A stretch of DNA of 42,773 nucleotides from an uncultured Planctomycetota bacterium (lineage in GTDB: Bacteria > Planctomycetota > Phycisphaerae > UBA1845 > Fen-1342), in assembly GCA_900696535.1 (NCBI GenBank), contig CAADGM010000049.1, forward strand, positions 1-42,773, in the 5' to 3' direction. Both the position numbers and the translations under genes were made by a program. Every line of letters starts with the position of its first letter. Positions within the stretch are counted from its first letter, which is position 1. Shown piece after piece: positions 41,283 through 42,773 of this stretch. The notes under the pieces are model-generated. The model saw nothing but the letters and a program-made list of their open reading frames with translations, was not told the DNA's origin and ran no database searches.

Positions 41283-42728
41283 CTATACACCTTCGCCGAG
41301 CCGGGCCGGCGACGCAGGCACGAAGTTGTAGCGGTCGAGTTCCTGGATGCCGGCCACAAGCAGCAGCCTCAGAGGCACGTTCCACCCGAGCGCCCGATCG
41401 ACGGCACCGCGCGACCGCCGCAGCGCACGCACGAACATCCAGGGGCTCAAGCGCCCTCCGCGTGCGGACGGCCGGTAGTGCCGCAGCAGCCCGAGCGCCA
41501 CGCGCAGCCGCTCGACCCACGTGGCCCGGGCCGCGGAACCGCGCCGGACGATCGCCTGGTACACCTGGTCGAGTAGCGCGAGCATCGGGCCGGGGTCAAC
41601 CAGCTTGGGGAGCGGGGCCAGCTCGCCGTCAGCCAGGACGACGAAGTACGTGCCGAACGCCGGCCGTCCCCCGGCCGTCAGCCCGACGCGCGACCGCCGC
41701 CCCAGACGCCCTAGGAATCGCCACACCGGCGCCAAGTCGTCCAGCGGAAGGAAGTCGCGGTCCAGGTCGGCGCTGCCCTCCCGCGCGAGTGCCTTGGCCA
41801 GCTCGCCCAGCGTGTAGCGGCGATCGAAAATCTGCTGCATGCTCATCGGCGCCCCAAACGCCGCCGGGCGGAGCAGCAATGCATCCACCACGTCACTGCT
41901 CGCGGCGGCGAAGCGCAGCAGGGGGCCGACCTGGTCGTCATTGAACGACTTCATGATGCGCGCCTGGAGGCACACGCGCTGGCGTTGGCGCCGGGCGGCG
42001 TCGATGGCGCGCAGCGCCGCGGCCACGGCAGGGTCGGGCTTGCGAGTCGAGCGACTCTCAACCCGGTCGAGCGTAACGTACACGACGCCGTCAGTCGGGC
42101 CGTCGCAAGCCGCGCGCGGCTCTGCCGGCGCTGCCTTGGCCGCTCCGACGTGCGCGCGGCTCGCGAGCAGCCGTAGGTAGAGCGACACGTCACTGTCGAG
42201 TCGATCGCGGAAGTAGCCGTGTCGCGGGCAGGTCTTCTCGAGCCACACCGAGTCGCTTACCGCGAACCCACGCCCCAGCAGCGGCGACGAGCACTCCGGA
42301 CAGAGGGTGTCGAGCGCCACCGGAAGCGCGCGCGCACACGCCGACGGCGAGCCGGCTCGTACGCCCTGACCGCCCACCGGTAGCAGCACGCGTCCGTCCC
42401 GCAGCGTCTCGCGCCGCGGCCCGCAGACGGCACAGCACGTCGTAAGGATCAGCTCGCCAGTCCGCGGGTCCGCTTCCACCGTTCCGCTCACCGTCTGGCG
42501 GCATCCGCGGCAGTGCCACTGGCCCGTGGCGGGAAGGGCGGCCGCGGCGCCGGGCGCCGGCGGCGGCGCCCCGTCAACGGGCGCAGCGGGCAACTCGACC
42601 GGTCTCGCCTCGGCCAAGGCTTCGTCGTCGGTCGCGCCCCCGAGCAGCCGCTCGGTGAGCTGCTCCCAGTCCGCGGCGTACCGGTCCGCAAGCTCGTGGC
42701 ACGTGGAGGCGGTGGGATCCTGGCGCAC
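41283..42728 (-). CDS. Radical-SAM-derived protein lacking the iron-sulphur motif, possibly partial at its 5' end
   Basis: 481 residues from a GTG near the window edge; the frame may begin further upstream. Two zinc-ribbon-like modules are visible: C73-x2-C76 with C98/C99 and C102, and C143-x2-C146 with C167-P-R-H170. The second (LCPECSSPLLG...LEKTCPRHGYFRD) and the C-terminal half (SFNDDQVGPLLRF, RRYTLGELAKALA, DFLPLDDL, TYFVVLADGELAPLPKLVD, LLVAGIQELDRYNF) match the style of Tes-like/6-hydroxymethylpterin-dimethyltransferase-like radical SAM enzymes. The stretch that should carry CxxxCxxC and the GGEPT region is missing between about 187 and 213. It is likely catalytically dead or changed in function. 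Confidence 0.6.
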   Translation of the reverse strand: MRQDPTASTCHELADRYAADWEQLTERLLGGATDDEALAEARPVELPAAPVDGAPPPAPGAAAALPATGQWHCRGCRQTVSGTVEADPRTGELILTTCCAVCGPRRETLRDGRVLLPVGGQGVRAGSPSACARALPVALDTLCPECSSPLLGRGFAVSDSVWLEKTCPRHGYFRDRLDSDVSLYLRLLASRAHVGAAKAAPAEPRAACDGPTDGVVYVTLDRVESRSTRKPDPAVAAALRAIDAARRQRQRVCLQARIMKSFNDDQVGPLLRFAAASSDVVDALLLRPAAFGAPMSMQQIFDRRYTLGELAKALAREGSADLDRDFLPLDDLAPVWRFLGRLGRRSRVGLTAGGRPAFGTYFVVLADGELAPLPKLVDPGPMLALLDQVYQAIVRRGSAARATWVERLRVALGLLRHYRPSARGGRLSPWMFVRALRRSRGAVDRALGWNVPLRLLLVAGIQELDRYNFVPASPARLGEGV

Positions 42729-42773
42729 GACCGGGACCGCCGAAGCCGGGAGCGAGGGTGACGAGAGCGACCC

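Overview
This is a very GC-rich, gene-dense bacterial chromosome segment. It has no rRNA, no tRNA that I can recognise, no CRISPR array and no phage or transposase gene. Several protein styles point to a planctomycete, possibly a Phycisphaerae-like lineage. These are C-terminal dockerin-like calcium repeats on two secreted proteins, a PEP-CTERM surface protein, small membrane proteins that start with a CPxCxYxLRGL zinc ribbon, an ECF sigma factor with its own Cys/His tail, and an XRE-type regulator with an HFGPRGAA motif. The assignment is inference from style; no marker gene was compared.

Layout. 1-130: tandem 44-bp hairpin repeat. 241-3217: hemerythrin-like protein, an Asp-type ferredoxin, an exported HEAT-repeat protein. 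3248-6848 (minus): murD-mutY-lipoprotein hydrolase, with murD and mutY overlapping. 6961-10057 (plus): acetyltransferase, zinc-ribbon membrane protein, argS. 10319-12720: sigma factor divergent from a secreted LTXXQ-repeat protein. 13086-16393: HDOD protein, then an overlapping HD-domain/hpt/PH-domain operon. 16424-20035 (minus): secreted glycoside-hydrolase-like protein and a phosphohydrolase. 20309-22261 (plus): def and a CorC/HlyC protein. 22274-26743 (minus): aroA, an HTH/S24-like regulator with an apparent ATT start, an FmdB zinc ribbon, two Hsp20 genes behind a sigma-54 promoter, and a small conserved-looking protein. 26771-35566 (minus): an arginine biosynthesis cluster (argR, argG, P-loop protein, argC, N-acylornithine-type carbamoyltransferase, argB, M20 deacylase) ending with dacB. 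36164 to the end: PEP-CTERM protein, zinc-ribbon membrane protein, secreted endonuclease/phosphatase-family protein with dockerin-like tail, corA, and a radical-SAM-derived protein that has lost its iron-sulphur motif.

The arginine cluster is the most coherent system and the best candidate for something undescribed. Its carbamoyltransferase belongs to the N-acyl-ornithine type, so the M20 enzyme in the cluster probably acts on N-acyl-citrulline before ArgG. The position that separates acetyl- from succinyl-ornithine enzymes appears to be Ala. A P-loop protein with no known arginine role overlaps argG by one base, while no N-acylglutamate synthase gene is present in the window; I propose it as a candidate for that missing step. 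AT-rich ARG-box-like sites lie in front of argR, and one lies inside its coding sequence. Intergenic regions are rich in short perfect palindromes of several families, including a 73-bp element with 14-bp terminal inverted repeats inside the arginine cluster and a half copy beside the Hsp20 genes.
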